This document shows, one piece after another, positions 17,661 through 25,614 of a DNA stretch of 64,000 nucleotides (within the stretch, counting starts at the first letter, position 1; every line of letters starts with the position of its first letter). The position numbers and the translations under genes were made by a program. The stretch is from Dechloromonas sp. (GTDB lineage Bacteria; Pseudomonadota; Gammaproteobacteria; Burkholderiales; Rhodocyclaceae). Location: positions 62,001 to 126,000 of the forward strand of contig JAABQV010000002.1 of NCBI GenBank assembly GCA_011391255.1, written 5' to 3'. The notes beneath the pieces are model-generated. The model made no database searches. It was given only the letters and a program-made list of their open reading frames with translations, and was not told the origin of the DNA.

Positions 17661-18491
17661 TCAGCAGCCCTGCCCATCACCGGCCCGCGAGAAGCCAAAA
17701 CCACCGCCGCGGGCTGGCATGATGCAAATGCGCACCGCCATTGAACGAGCCGAACGGTTGAGATCTGGCGGAAAGGGGCTGAATGGGGCAGCGCGCTCGA
17801 CGACTGATTTGATGAATGCAATTTCCGCCTCCTGGTCGGCGGCATTGAGTACGATAAAGGATTTCAAGGTGCCGTCCGGGTTGATCCGGAACTGCACCGA
17901 TGCAATGCGCACCCCGCGGCTCCTCGGGTCATTTTTGACAAAGGCCGAGCTGCGATTCAGGCTTTTGAGCAAACCCTCAAAATAAAGCTCAAGACTGAAC
18001 GGGTCGGGTTCAGGTGAGTTGGGGCGTCGTTCAAGGGTGAGCAGCTCGCTTTTGTCCTGACGCGCCATCTGCCGCGCCTCCTCTTTTGCCATTGCAAGCG
18101 AGCGCTGCACCAGCGTCGGTTTTGGATTTGCCTTGGCCTCGCTGGCTAACTCATTGAGGAAATCCTTCATTTCTGTCTTCTCGGCTAGCGTCCATTTTGG
18201 TGCACTTTGGACGGTTGACCGTGACGGCTTCTGGATCGCCATGACACGTGGCCGGGCCGCTGACTTGCTGGATGCTTTGGCTTCTTTTTTGGCTGGTGCG
18301 GTCGGCGGTGCCGGTGCTTCTGCCGGAGCAGCCTGACGCGCCAGGCTTGCCTCAATACGCGGCAAGGGGCTGCCCTGCTGGTTCAGCGGCTTTTGGTAAT
18401 TGACGAACAAGATCAAACCATGGATTGCCAGAGAAACCACAAGGGCAACAGCCAGAGCACGCCGTTCGAGTGGGTTTTCCGGAAAAGTCAT
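17661..18491 (-). CDS. TonB-family protein
   Basis: About 276 residues. One N-terminal membrane helix (AVALVVSLAIHGLILFV) carries the Ser-x3-His motif with which TonB contacts ExbB/ExbD. An Ala/Pro/Lys-rich periplasmic linker follows, and a C-terminal TonB-like domain has a FRINPDGTLKSFIVLNAA strand-turn-strand. It ends with an unusual Gly/Phe-rich tail and a final Cys. GTG codons at 18497 and 18494 precede the ATG at 18491; no start has a clear ribosome-binding site. No exbB, exbD or TonB-dependent receptor lies nearby, so the partner receptor cannot be inferred. It may be a specialised TonB paralogue. Confidence 0.8.
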   Translation of the reverse strand: MTFPENPLERRALAVALVVSLAIHGLILFVNYQKPLNQQGSPLPRIEASLARQAAPAEAPAPPTAPAKKEAKASSKSAARPRVMAIQKPSRSTVQSAPKWTLAEKTEMKDFLNELASEAKANPKPTLVQRSLAMAKEEARQMARQDKSELLTLERRPNSPEPDPFSLELYFEGLLKSLNRSSAFVKNDPRSRGVRIASVQFRINPDGTLKSFIVLNAADQEAEIAFIKSVVERAAPFSPFPPDLNRSARSMAVRICIMPARGGGFGFSRAGDGQGC

Positions 18492-18563
18492 CACCACTAT
18501 TCTAAGCCACCTCGCAAACCTCTGAAGTTAAGCCGCGCAAAGCGGGTGTGAGCGAAAGCCAGG

Positions 18564-18643
18564 GGTTCTCCGCTCGTGGTGAGCCTGTCGAACCACAGAC
18601 TCCCCTGCTGACAAGCCCTTCGACAGGGCTCAGGGCGAACCGG
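18564..18643. repeat. REP-like intergenic inverted repeat
   Basis: Two arms, GGTGAGCCTGTCGAA (18578-18592) and TTCGACAGGGCTCAGG (18619-18634), are inverted relative to each other with a one-base insertion. The sequence resembles the repetitive extragenic palindromes with a CCTTCGACAGGCTCAGG core that are scattered in many proteobacterial genomes. It lies between the tonB-like gene and the shp operon. Confidence 0.7.
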
Positions 18644-18691
18644 GGGATGGCAGCTTGACCCACACTCTCGATTACATCCGCGCTAAACCAC

Positions 18692-18730
18692 GTTAACCCT
18701 CGCTTAAGCTTCAGCTAACCCGCCCTTAAG
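18692..18730 (+). promoter_or_regulatory. Direct-repeat operator of PmrA/QseB type upstream of the shp operon
   Basis: Two copies of a 17-base sequence, GTTAACCCTCGCTTAAG (18692-18708) and GCTAACCCGCCCTTAAG (18714-18730), match at 14 of 17 positions and are exactly 22 bp apart. Each holds two TTAA-like half-sites 11 bp apart, giving half-sites at 18693, 18704, 18715 (CTAA) and 18726. This matches the known half-site pattern of PmrA/QseB-family regulators (CTTAA-type repeats about 11 bp apart), and a regulator of that family is encoded in the same operon at 20266. The site probably serves autoregulated activation; binding is inferred. Confidence 0.65.
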
Positions 18731-18740
18731 ACTGGCTCCC

Positions 18741-18746
18741 TAAACT
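18741..18746 (+). promoter_or_regulatory. Candidate -10 element of the shp operon
   Basis: TAAACT lies 10 bp after the last TTAAG half-site, so the regulator would occupy the -35 position, as in PhoB/PmrA-activated promoters. The expected transcript start is near 18753, about 25 bases before the shp ATG. No good -35 hexamer is visible, which fits an activator-dependent promoter. Confidence 0.4.
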
Positions 18747-18777
18747 CTTCTCCATCAACACAACACGGAGAAGAACA

Positions 18778-19182
18778 ATGAAAACGATCGCCACCCTGAG
18801 CTTGCTGCTGATCAGCATGGCTGCCCAGGCTGAAACACCACAACAGATACGCCAGATTTACGTCACTGAAGCGGCCATTCAACAAGCCGGTTTTACGGCG
18901 GCAGCCAAACGTGGCGAAGCCTTTTACCACCAGCGCTTTGGGATCAACGACAAGATGCCGGTATGCACCAGTTGCCACACCGACGACCCGCTCAAGAGCG
19001 GTCAGCATGCGGTCACCGGCAAAGCGATCAAGCCGCTCGCCGTTGCTGCCAATGGCGAGCGCTTCAGCGATCCGGCCAAGGTCGAGAAGTGGTTTGGCCG
19101 CAATTGCAAGGAAGTCATCGGACGTGCCTGCACGCCGGCCGAGAAGGCTGATTTTGTGGCTTACATGAGCGAGGTGCGCTGA
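18778..19182 (+). CDS. shp: SHP-type cytochrome c (DUF1924)
   Basis: A 134-residue periplasmic monohaem cytochrome. It has a cleavable signal peptide ending AAQA, a conserved N-terminal helix with RGEAFYHQRF, the haem motif CTSCH at about residues 62-66, and a C-terminal CxxxxGRAC segment. This is the DUF1924/sphaeroides haem protein (SHP) family, in which an Asn is a displaceable distal ligand and oxygen or NO can bind the reduced haem. GGAG lies 8 bases upstream of the ATG. The next genes encode its usual partners, a diheme cytochrome c and a membrane cytochrome b. In characterised systems the diheme protein donates electrons to SHP. The physiological acceptor remains uncertain. Confidence 0.88.
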   Translation: MKTIATLSLLLISMAAQAETPQQIRQIYVTEAAIQQAGFTAAAKRGEAFYHQRFGINDKMPVCTSCHTDDPLKSGQHAVTGKAIKPLAVAANGERFSDPAKVEKWFGRNCKEVIGRACTPAEKADFVAYMSEVR

Positions 19183-19183
19183 G

Positions 19184-19645
19184 ATGAAATTTCTTATTCC
19201 GCTCGCCTTTCTCGCCATGGCCCTGCCGGCGCTGGCCGACCGCATGCCGCTGCCGGCCAATACGCCGGCCAGCTTCAAGGCCGAATGTGGCAGTTGCCAC
19301 CTCGCCTACCCGCCCGCCCTGCTCGCCGCCAAGGACTGGAAGAGCACGATGGCCGGCCTCAGCGATCACTTTGGCAGCGATGCTGCGGTCGACGCCAAAA
19401 GCGGGCAGGAAATTGCTGCCTTTCTTGAACGCAATGCCGGCAATGCGGCCAAACTGGGCAACGCCGGCTCGCCGCCGCGCATCACCCTGAGCGCCCGCTT
19501 TGTGCGCAAGCATGACGAGGTGCCAGCCAAATTCTGGCGTGACCCACGCATCAAGTCAGCTGCCAACTGCGAAGCCTGTCATCGCGATGCCACCAAAGGC
19601 GGCTTCAGCGAACGTGACATCATCATTCCTGAGTTACGCCACTAA
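19184..19645 (+). CDS. dhc: Diheme cytochrome c (DHC family)
   Basis: A 153-residue periplasmic protein with a signal peptide (ALPALA) and two haem motifs, CGSCH near residue 36 and CEACH near residue 130. Between them lies the conserved WKSTMAGLSDHFGSDA segment of the diheme cytochrome c family found next to SHP. It starts one base after the shp stop, so the two are translated together. The expected role is to carry electrons from the membrane cytochrome b to SHP. Confidence 0.88.
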   Translation: MKFLIPLAFLAMALPALADRMPLPANTPASFKAECGSCHLAYPPALLAAKDWKSTMAGLSDHFGSDAAVDAKSGQEIAAFLERNAGNAAKLGNAGSPPRITLSARFVRKHDEVPAKFWRDPRIKSAANCEACHRDATKGGFSERDIIIPELRH

Positions 19646-19647
19646 TC

Positions 19648-20253
19648 ATGAAAAAAATACTCGTCTGGGACTGGCCGGTTCGCCTCGGCCACTGGTTGAT
19701 GGCCGGCGGCTTCTGTGTCGCCTGGCTGACCGCCGATAGCGAAACTTTTCGACTGGTCCATGTGGTGTCCGGCGCCATCGTGCTTGGCGTTGCCACTTTC
19801 CGTTTGCCCTGGGGTTTTATTGGCTCACGCTACGCCCGCTTTGTCGATTTTGTGCGCAGCCCGACTGCTGTCAAGGACTACCTTGGCGGCCTGCTCAAGC
19901 TGGAGCCGGCGCATCATGCCGGGCACAATCCGGCGGCTGGCTGGGCCATCGTTGCGCTGCTCGGCTTCGCCATCCTGACCAGCCTTAGCGGTTGGGCGAT
20001 GTACAACGAAATCGGCGGCGACCTGCTTGAGGAGTTGCACGAAGCTCTGGCGACGGCGATGTTGATCGTGGTTTTTATCCACTTGGCCGGCGTCTTTTCC
20101 GGCAGCTTGCTGCATGGTGAAAATCTCGTGCGGGCTATGTTCACCGGGCTCAAAAATGGTTTGCCGGAAGAAGCCATCAGTTCAGCCCGTCCGCTGGCTG
20201 CTGTTCTGCTACTGGTCTGGATTGCCGCAACCGCCTGGCTAATCGCCACCTGA
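19648..20253 (+). CDS. Membrane cytochrome b of the SHP system
   Basis: A 201-residue cytochrome b561-like integral membrane protein with about four to five helices. Histidines suitable for two b haems are seen in WPVRLGHWLMAG, LVHVVSGAIVLG, ELHEALATAM and VFIHLAGV. It begins two bases after the diheme cytochrome stop and ends 12 bases before the response regulator. The likely role is to take electrons from the quinol pool and pass them to the diheme cytochrome in the periplasm. The electron source is inferred from the family. Confidence 0.85.
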   Translation: MKKILVWDWPVRLGHWLMAGGFCVAWLTADSETFRLVHVVSGAIVLGVATFRLPWGFIGSRYARFVDFVRSPTAVKDYLGGLLKLEPAHHAGHNPAAGWAIVALLGFAILTSLSGWAMYNEIGGDLLEELHEALATAMLIVVFIHLAGVFSGSLLHGENLVRAMFTGLKNGLPEEAISSARPLAAVLLLVWIAATAWLIAT

Positions 20254-20265
20254 TAGAATCGACTG

Positions 20266-20922
20266 ATGCGCATACTTCTCGTCGAAGATGACCCCCAACT
20301 CGGTGATGGCCTGACCGTCGGCTTGCGCCAAGGCGGTTTTGCGGTGGACTGGGTGCGCGACGGCCACGCCGCCGATCTCGCGCTGCAGTCCGAAGCCTTC
20401 GACCTGGTCGTCCTCGACCTTGGCCTGCCCCGCCTTGCCGGCATGGACGTTCTGCGCCGGGCGCGGGGTCGCGGGCAGAACGTGCCGGTGCTGATCCTGA
20501 CCGCCCGCGACGCCACCGGTGACAAGGTCTCAGGGCTTGACGCCGGCGCCGACGACTATCTTGTCAAACCAATCGACCTCAATGAACTCAGTGCCCGTAT
20601 CCGCGCCCTGACCCGGCGCAGTGCCGGGCGCGCCGCACCGCTGCTGATCCACGGTGAACTGGCGCTTGACCCGGCAGCGCATACGGTGACCCTGGCCGGG
20701 CAGCTGGTTGAGCTTTCCAGCCGCGAGTTCTCCTTACTGCAAATGCTCCTCGAAAGCGCCGGCCGCGTGCTGACCCGTACCCAGCTTGAACAGTCGATCT
20801 ACGGCTGGCGTGACGAACCGGACAGTAACGCGCTGGAAGTCCATATTCACCACCTGCGCAAAAAACTGGGCAGCGAGCTGATCCGTACCCTGCGCGGCGT
20901 CGGCTACACCATCGCCAAGTGA
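20266..20922 (+). CDS. OmpR-family response regulator, QseB/PmrA type
   Basis: A 218-residue regulator. The N-terminal receiver has the acidic pair (VEDD), the phospho-acceptor Asp in LVVLDLGLPRLAG and the conserved Lys in DDYLVKPID. The C-terminal winged helix contains LEQSIYGWRDEPDSNALEVH, a segment characteristic of the QseB/PmrA subgroup. It is co-directional with the shp-dhc-cytb genes and overlaps the kinase gene by 4 bases. The PmrA-like half-sites in front of shp are a good candidate for its own operator, implying positive autoregulation of the redox operon. Confidence 0.9.
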   Translation: MRILLVEDDPQLGDGLTVGLRQGGFAVDWVRDGHAADLALQSEAFDLVVLDLGLPRLAGMDVLRRARGRGQNVPVLILTARDATGDKVSGLDAGADDYLVKPIDLNELSARIRALTRRSAGRAAPLLIHGELALDPAAHTVTLAGQLVELSSREFSLLQMLLESAGRVLTRTQLEQSIYGWRDEPDSNALEVHIHHLRKKLGSELIRTLRGVGYTIAK

Positions 20923-22259
20923 CTACCGTCTGGTTCTCGCTGCGTCGCCGCCTGCTTGGCCTTCTCCTTGGCGGCGTTGCGGCTGCCTGGCTGGTGACCA
21001 TGGTCTTCAGTTACATCGACGCGCATCACGAAGTCGATGAGCTATTCGATGCGCAACTCGCTCAGGCCGGCCAGACCTTGCTGGCTCTGGCCGGCCACGA
21101 TGAAGGCGACGACATCGAAGAACTCGGCGACATATCCCACAAGTACCAACGTCGCCTGCGCTTCCAGATCTGGAGCGGCGAGGGAAAGCTCTTGATGCGC
21201 TCAAAAAATGCGCCGGAAACGGCGTTGACCGCAAGTAACGGTTTTTCTGAAACGCGCAGCCAGGACGAAGGCCGCTGGCGCCACTTCAGCCAGTGGAATG
21301 ATGAACATAGCCTGCAGGTTCAGGTCAGCGAGAACCATCATATCCGTGACGAGCTGATCGGCCAAATCGCCTGGCGCCTGCTTATGCCGGCCCTTTTTGG
21401 CTTACCCTTGATCGGCCTTTGGGTTTGGCTGGCAACCCGCCAGGGACTCGCTTCGCTTGACGGCATAGCAAGCCAGATCGCCAGCCGCCAGCCGCAGCAG
21501 TTGCAGGCCTTGGACCCGGTAACAGCACCGGAGGAGGTGCGCACCATGCTTGAGGCGATCAACGGTCTTTTCCGGCGCGTTGCCGATGTACTCGATGCCG
21601 AACGCCGCTTCACTGCTGATGCCGCCCACGAGCTGCGCACACCGCTCGCCGCACTGCAAGCACAACTGCAAGTGGCGCTGAGAGCCAGGGATGACAAGGA
21701 ACGCGAGCGCTCACTTACGCAACTACAATACGGCCTGACGCGCGCCTCGCATCTGGTCGATCAAATGCTGCAACTGGCTCGCCTCGATCCGGAATCGGGC
21801 TTACCCGACAGCAAAGCAGTGGACCTCTCGATATTGGCTGAAGATGTTTGCGCCGAACTGGGCGCGGCTATTCTCGATAAAAATATCGATTTCGACCTGC
21901 AGGCTTCACCGGGCTGCGCCATCAACGGTCAGCCCGAATGGCTGCGCGTTTTGATGCGCAATCTGGTGGACAACGCCATTCGCTACACCCCAAGCTTTGG
22001 TCAAGTGCGGGTCAGTCTATCCAGTGATACCACCGGACAACGTTTTTCGGTTTCTGACAGCGGCCCAGGAATTTCTGCCGACGACAGGGAGGCCGTTCTG
22101 CAGCGCTTCCACCGCCTGAACCACGCCGATCAGCCCGGAAGTGGTCTTGGGCTCTCGATTGTTTCGCGGATTGTTGAATTACACGGCGCGCAGATGGCAA
22201 TGGAGAACGGAGAATCCGGGCGAGGACTCTGCATTTCAGTAAGCTTCCGGAACGCCTGA
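20919..22259 (+). CDS. QseC-like sensor histidine kinase
   Basis: A 446-residue kinase that starts with GTG and overlaps the regulator stop (GTGA). It has an N-terminal membrane helix (RLLGLLLGGVAAAWLVTMVF), a periplasmic sensor region of about 120 residues with an acidic stretch (GHDEGDDIEELGD), a second helix (MPALFGLPLIGLWVWLA), a HAMP-like linker, the HisKA box AAHELRTPLAALQAQL, and HATPase motifs NAIRYTP, DSGPGIS and GSGLGLS. The pairing with the preceding regulator is clear from the operon. The signal could be redox, oxygen or NO, given the haem proteins encoded upstream, but that is inference. Confidence 0.9.
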   Translation: MTTVWFSLRRRLLGLLLGGVAAAWLVTMVFSYIDAHHEVDELFDAQLAQAGQTLLALAGHDEGDDIEELGDISHKYQRRLRFQIWSGEGKLLMRSKNAPETALTASNGFSETRSQDEGRWRHFSQWNDEHSLQVQVSENHHIRDELIGQIAWRLLMPALFGLPLIGLWVWLATRQGLASLDGIASQIASRQPQQLQALDPVTAPEEVRTMLEAINGLFRRVADVLDAERRFTADAAHELRTPLAALQAQLQVALRARDDKERERSLTQLQYGLTRASHLVDQMLQLARLDPESGLPDSKAVDLSILAEDVCAELGAAILDKNIDFDLQASPGCAINGQPEWLRVLMRNLVDNAIRYTPSFGQVRVSLSSDTTGQRFSVSDSGPGISADDREAVLQRFHRLNHADQPGSGLGLSIVSRIVELHGAQMAMENGESGRGLCISVSFRNA

Positions 22260-22269
22260 AGGCGACCTT
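22253..22269 (+). terminator. Weak terminator at the end of the shp/two-component operon
   Basis: CGCC-TGAA-GGCG is a short 4-bp stem overlapping the kinase stop codon, followed by ACC and a run of five T residues. It sits between convergent genes. The stem is short, so confidence is low. Confidence 0.35.
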
Positions 22270-22270
22270 T

Positions 22271-22588
22271 TTAGACCTTGGCGTCTATGCTCTGCTGCAG
22301 GAAATGCGTATTCGGTGCCTTGACGAGCGTATTTGCAGCGCTCCCAAGGAGTGACAACTGTAGCGCCAGTTCGTGCGCATTGGCCATGATCAAATCAGCC
22401 CCGTCAAAACCACCTACCGCCTTCGGGTCGAACTCAGCGAGTTCCTGTTGCAAGCTACGCTGGCGATCACCCTCGACCCCTTCCATGGCGCCAACGCGCA
22501 GCACGGTTTCGTCAGCAACATGACGCGCCCTCTCCTGTGACTCGGAAGAGATGCGCTGGGTCGTTGAGGACAGGCGGTCAAGTTTCAT
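22271..22588 (-). CDS. Small conserved-looking hypothetical protein
   Basis: About 105 residues, starting at ATG 22588 with AGGAG 8 bases upstream. I do not recognise the family. The N-terminal half is polar and predicted helical (STTQRISSESQERARHVADE). The middle has an acidic stretch and GGFDGADLIMANAHELALQL. There is no signal peptide, no cysteine and no membrane segment, so a cytoplasmic helical protein is likely. It follows the DUF4197 gene by about 45 bases on the same strand and may be the last gene of the pilT-pilU transcript. A role in pilus function is only a contextual guess. Confidence 0.65.
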   Translation of the reverse strand: MKLDRLSSTTQRISSESQERARHVADETVLRVGAMEGVEGDRQRSLQQELAEFDPKAVGGFDGADLIMANAHELALQLSLLGSAANTLVKAPNTHFLQQSIDAKV

Positions 22589-22633
22589 TTCATGCGCTCC
22601 TGACCTCAACTACGGCATAAGGCCGCGCTGACT

Positions 22634-23320
22634 TTAGAGCGCGCCGAAAACCTTCTTCAACAAATCGCTGCCGGCGCCAACCGGATTGGAGCGCAGTTTC
22701 TTCTCCTCTTCCGCAATCATCACGAACAGGCCATCCATCGCCTTTTGTGTGACATAGCTGTCGATATCGGCATCCTTCTTGTCAACCAGACCGGCGCTCG
22801 CAGCCTTGCCGGCGAAGCTGTTGTACTGCCCGGCGAGATCGAGTTTTTTGGTTGAGGCCTGGACAATCGGCTTGAATTTCTGGGTCAGCTGCTCCGTTGA
22901 GGTGCGCTTGAAATATTGCGTCACGCTATCCTCGCCGCCGGTCAGGATACCCTTGGCGTCCTGCACACTCATCTTCTTGATTGAGTCGGTAAGAATCGGC
23001 TTGGCTTCGGCGACCGCCTGCTCGGCAGCGTGGTTCATAGTGTTCACCAGCTCATCGGCCTGCTTGCCCATCCCAAACATGCGCAAGCCGGACTCGGCTT
23101 TTTGCAGATAGCCCGGCAGCGGGATCTTGACCTTGCTGTTGCCCAAAAAACCATTCTCTTTGCCCAATGAGGCTACTGCGTAATCCGCCCCCTTCGACAA
23201 AGCCTCCTTGACCCCGGCGCTGGCATCGCCGGTTGAGATGGCATCGAGACCGGCGGCCTGAGCGAGTGTTGCGGTCAACGATAGAAACAGGGCAAAAATT
23301 GCGGGGCGAAGTTTGAGCAT
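22634..23320 (-). CDS. DUF4197 periplasmic protein
   Basis: About 228 residues with a clear signal peptide (FALFLSLTATLAQA) and a wholly helical DUF4197 domain: GVKEALSKGADYAVASLG, KIPLPGYLQ and MGKQADELVNTMNHAAEQAV. The start at 23320 is chosen because AAGGAG lies just upstream; a longer frame to 23347 would overlap pilU. No function is established for DUF4197. The gene follows pilU closely, so it may be co-transcribed with the pilus motor genes. Confidence 0.85.
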   Translation of the reverse strand: MLKLRPAIFALFLSLTATLAQAAGLDAISTGDASAGVKEALSKGADYAVASLGKENGFLGNSKVKIPLPGYLQKAESGLRMFGMGKQADELVNTMNHAAEQAVAEAKPILTDSIKKMSVQDAKGILTGGEDSVTQYFKRTSTEQLTQKFKPIVQASTKKLDLAGQYNSFAGKAASAGLVDKKDADIDSYVTQKAMDGLFVMIAEEEKKLRSNPVGAGSDLLKKVFGAL

Positions 23321-23339
23321 GAGGGCTCCTTGGTTGGGG

Positions 23340-24476
23340 CTAAACAATATCGAGATGACCGATACCGCTGGTCAGGTCACGATCCTTGGATTCCTTGCCA
23401 TACAGTTTTACTTGCAGGCGCAAGTCGTTGAGCGAATCGGCATTGCGCAGCGCATCTTCGTAGCTGATCTTGCCGGCTTCGTAGAGATCAAAAAGCGCCT
23501 GATCAAAGGTCTGCATGCCCAGTTCGCGGGACTTCTTCATGATCTCCTTGATCTCGTGCACATCGCCCTTGAAGATGAGATCGGAGACCAGCGGCGAGTT
23601 GAGCATGATTTCAATCGCTGCCACGCGCCCCTTGCCATCCTTTTTCGGGATCAGACGCTGTGAAACCAGGGCGCGCAGGTTGAGCGAGAGATCCATCAGC
23701 AACTGCGGGCGGCGCTCTTCCGGGAAGAAGTTGATGATGCGGTCAATCGCCTGATTGGCGCTATTGGCATGCAAGGTCGCCAGGCAAAGGTGGCCGGTTT
23801 CGGCGAAGGCAACGGCGTAATCCATGGTGTTGCGGTCGCGTATTTCACCCATCAGGATGACATCCGGCGCCTGACGCAGCGTATTCTTCAGCGCCGGACC
23901 CCAGTCGTCGGTGTCTACGCCGACTTCACGCTGGGTGACGATGCAGTTTTTATGCTCGTGGGTATACTCGATCGGATCTTCAATCGTGATGATATGGCCG
24001 TAGCTGTTCTGGTTTCGGTAATCGACCACCGAGGCCAGCGAGGTCGTTTTGCCGGTGCCGGTGCCGCCGACAAAAATGATCAGGCCGCGCTTGGTCATCG
24101 CGAGATCTTTAAGCACCGAAGGCAGACCCAGCTCATCAATATTCGGAATGGTCATATTGATTGTCCGGCAAATAACGCCGATACGGCCCTGCTGGACAAA
24201 GGAATTGACCCGGAAGCGGCCAATACTGGCCGGCGAAATCGCGAAGTTGCATTCCTTGGTCGACTCAAACTCGGCGGCCTGGCGGTCATTCATGATCGAG
24301 CGCGCCAGTTCAGCCGTGTGCTGGGGAGAAAGTACCTGATTGGATACCGGCGTGACCTTGCCATCAATCTTGATTGCCGGTGGAAAGCCGGCCGTAATAA
24401 AAAGGTCGGAGCCCTTCTTCTGCGCCATCAGACGCAGAAGATCGTGCATGAATTTCATTGCCTGATCGCGTTCCAT
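23340..24476 (-). CDS. pilU: Type IV pilus retraction ATPase PilU
   Basis: A 378-residue hexameric secretion-type ATPase. It has Walker A GGTGTGKTT, the Asp box TIEDPIEYTHEHKN, a Walker B region (APDVILMGEIRD) and the His box ETGHLCLATLHANSANQAIDRI. The C-terminal extension beyond the PilT core is typical of PilU. PilU is an accessory motor that works with PilT to depolymerise pili against load. It lies 30 bases downstream of pilT. The ATG at 24476 is used; a second Met seven codons in could also start the protein. Confidence 0.95.
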   Translation of the reverse strand: MERDQAMKFMHDLLRLMAQKKGSDLFITAGFPPAIKIDGKVTPVSNQVLSPQHTAELARSIMNDRQAAEFESTKECNFAISPASIGRFRVNSFVQQGRIGVICRTINMTIPNIDELGLPSVLKDLAMTKRGLIIFVGGTGTGKTTSLASVVDYRNQNSYGHIITIEDPIEYTHEHKNCIVTQREVGVDTDDWGPALKNTLRQAPDVILMGEIRDRNTMDYAVAFAETGHLCLATLHANSANQAIDRIINFFPEERRPQLLMDLSLNLRALVSQRLIPKKDGKGRVAAIEIMLNSPLVSDLIFKGDVHEIKEIMKKSRELGMQTFDQALFDLYEAGKISYEDALRNADSLNDLRLQVKLYGKESKDRDLTSGIGHLDIV

Positions 24477-24506
24477 ACTTCCTCGCTATTTGCTGAATCT
24501 ACCCGC

Positions 24507-25550
24507 TTAACCGGGGAAGGCATCCTTGTTGGCCGCCTTGTTACGCGCTTCGGCACTCGACACCACATTGCGCCGAACCATATCGAGCAAGTTTTGATCG
24601 AGCGTCTGCATGCCAACATTCTGGCCGGTCTGAATCGCCGAATACATTTGCGCCACCTTGTTCTCACGAATCAAGTTACGGATCGCCGGGGTGCCGATCA
24701 TGATTTCGTGCGCCGCGACGCGGCCCGTGCCATCCTTGGTTTTGAGCAGTGTCTGCGAAATGACGGCGCGTAGCGACTCTGAAAGCATCGAGCGAACCAT
24801 TTCCTTTTCAGCCGCCGGGAAGACGTCAACAATACGGTCCACCGTTTTGGCCGCCGACGAGGTGTGCAGAGTGCCGAACACCAGGTGGCCGGTTTCCGCT
24901 GCACTCAGGGCGAGACGGATGGTTTCCAGGTCACGCATTTCACCAACCAGAACCACGTCAGGATCTTCGCGCAGCGCGGAACGCAGAGCGTTGGAGAAAG
25001 ACAGCGTGTGCGGGCCGACTTCGCGCTGGTTGATCAGGCATTTCTTTGACTCATGGACGAATTCAATCGGGTCTTCAATGGTCAGGATGTGGCCATATTC
25101 GTTTTCATTGACGTGGTTCACCATCGCCGCCAGCGTCGTCGACTTGCCGGAACCGGTCGGGCCGGTACACAGCACGATGCCGCGCGGATACTCTGAAATA
25201 TCCTTGAAAATCTTCGGACAATTCAACTCTTCCAGGGTCATGATCTTGGTCGGAATCGTCCGGAATACCGCCGCCGCGCCGCGATTCTGATTGAAGGCAT
25301 TGACCCGGAAACGTGCCAGATTGGGAATCTCGAAGGAAAAGTCGCACTCCAGGGTTTCTTCATAAACCTTGCGCTGGCCGTCGTTCATGATGTCGTACAC
25401 CATGCCGTGCACATCCTTGTGCTCCATCGCCGGCAGGTTGATGCGGCGCACATCGCCATGCACCCGGATCATCGGTGGCACACCTGAGGAGAGGTGCAGG
25501 TCGGAGGCCTTGTTTTTGACCCCGAAGGCCAGCAGTTCGGTGATGTCCAT
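24507..25550 (-). CDS. pilT: Type IV pilus retraction ATPase PilT
   Basis: 347 residues, the family length. The start MDITELLAFGVKNKASDLH at 25550 has AAAGGA just upstream; the frame extends further but the extra segment is not PilT-like. Motifs are Walker A GPTGSGKST, Asp box TIEDPIEFVHESKK, Walker B DPDVVLVGEMRD and His box ETGHLVFGTLHTSSA. The C-terminal AIRNLIRENK, which is needed for retraction in characterised PilT, is present. PilT is the main retraction motor for twitching. It is divergent from yggS, the usual neighbour order in many proteobacteria. Confidence 0.96.
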   Translation of the reverse strand: MDITELLAFGVKNKASDLHLSSGVPPMIRVHGDVRRINLPAMEHKDVHGMVYDIMNDGQRKVYEETLECDFSFEIPNLARFRVNAFNQNRGAAAVFRTIPTKIMTLEELNCPKIFKDISEYPRGIVLCTGPTGSGKSTTLAAMVNHVNENEYGHILTIEDPIEFVHESKKCLINQREVGPHTLSFSNALRSALREDPDVVLVGEMRDLETIRLALSAAETGHLVFGTLHTSSAAKTVDRIVDVFPAAEKEMVRSMLSESLRAVISQTLLKTKDGTGRVAAHEIMIGTPAIRNLIRENKVAQMYSAIQTGQNVGMQTLDQNLLDMVRRNVVSSAEARNKAANKDAFPG

Positions 25551-25560
25551 TTTGATCGTC

Positions 25561-25588
25561 CTTTGAGCGCGGGGCGCGCGTGTATACT
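25561..25588 (+). promoter_or_regulatory. Candidate promoter of the yggS-proC operon
   Basis: CTTTGA (25561-25566) and TATACT (25583-25588) are 16 bp apart, about 26 bases before the yggS ATG. The -35 element is poor. No ribosome-binding site is visible before the ATG. Confidence 0.35.
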
Positions 25589-25614
25589 GGAGATAGACTA
25601 CATTCCATCGGATT

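Noticed and set aside
23769-24773. An open frame of 334 codons on the plus strand opposite pilU and the end of pilT
   Set aside because: It spans two well-identified genes in antisense and has no recognisable motif.
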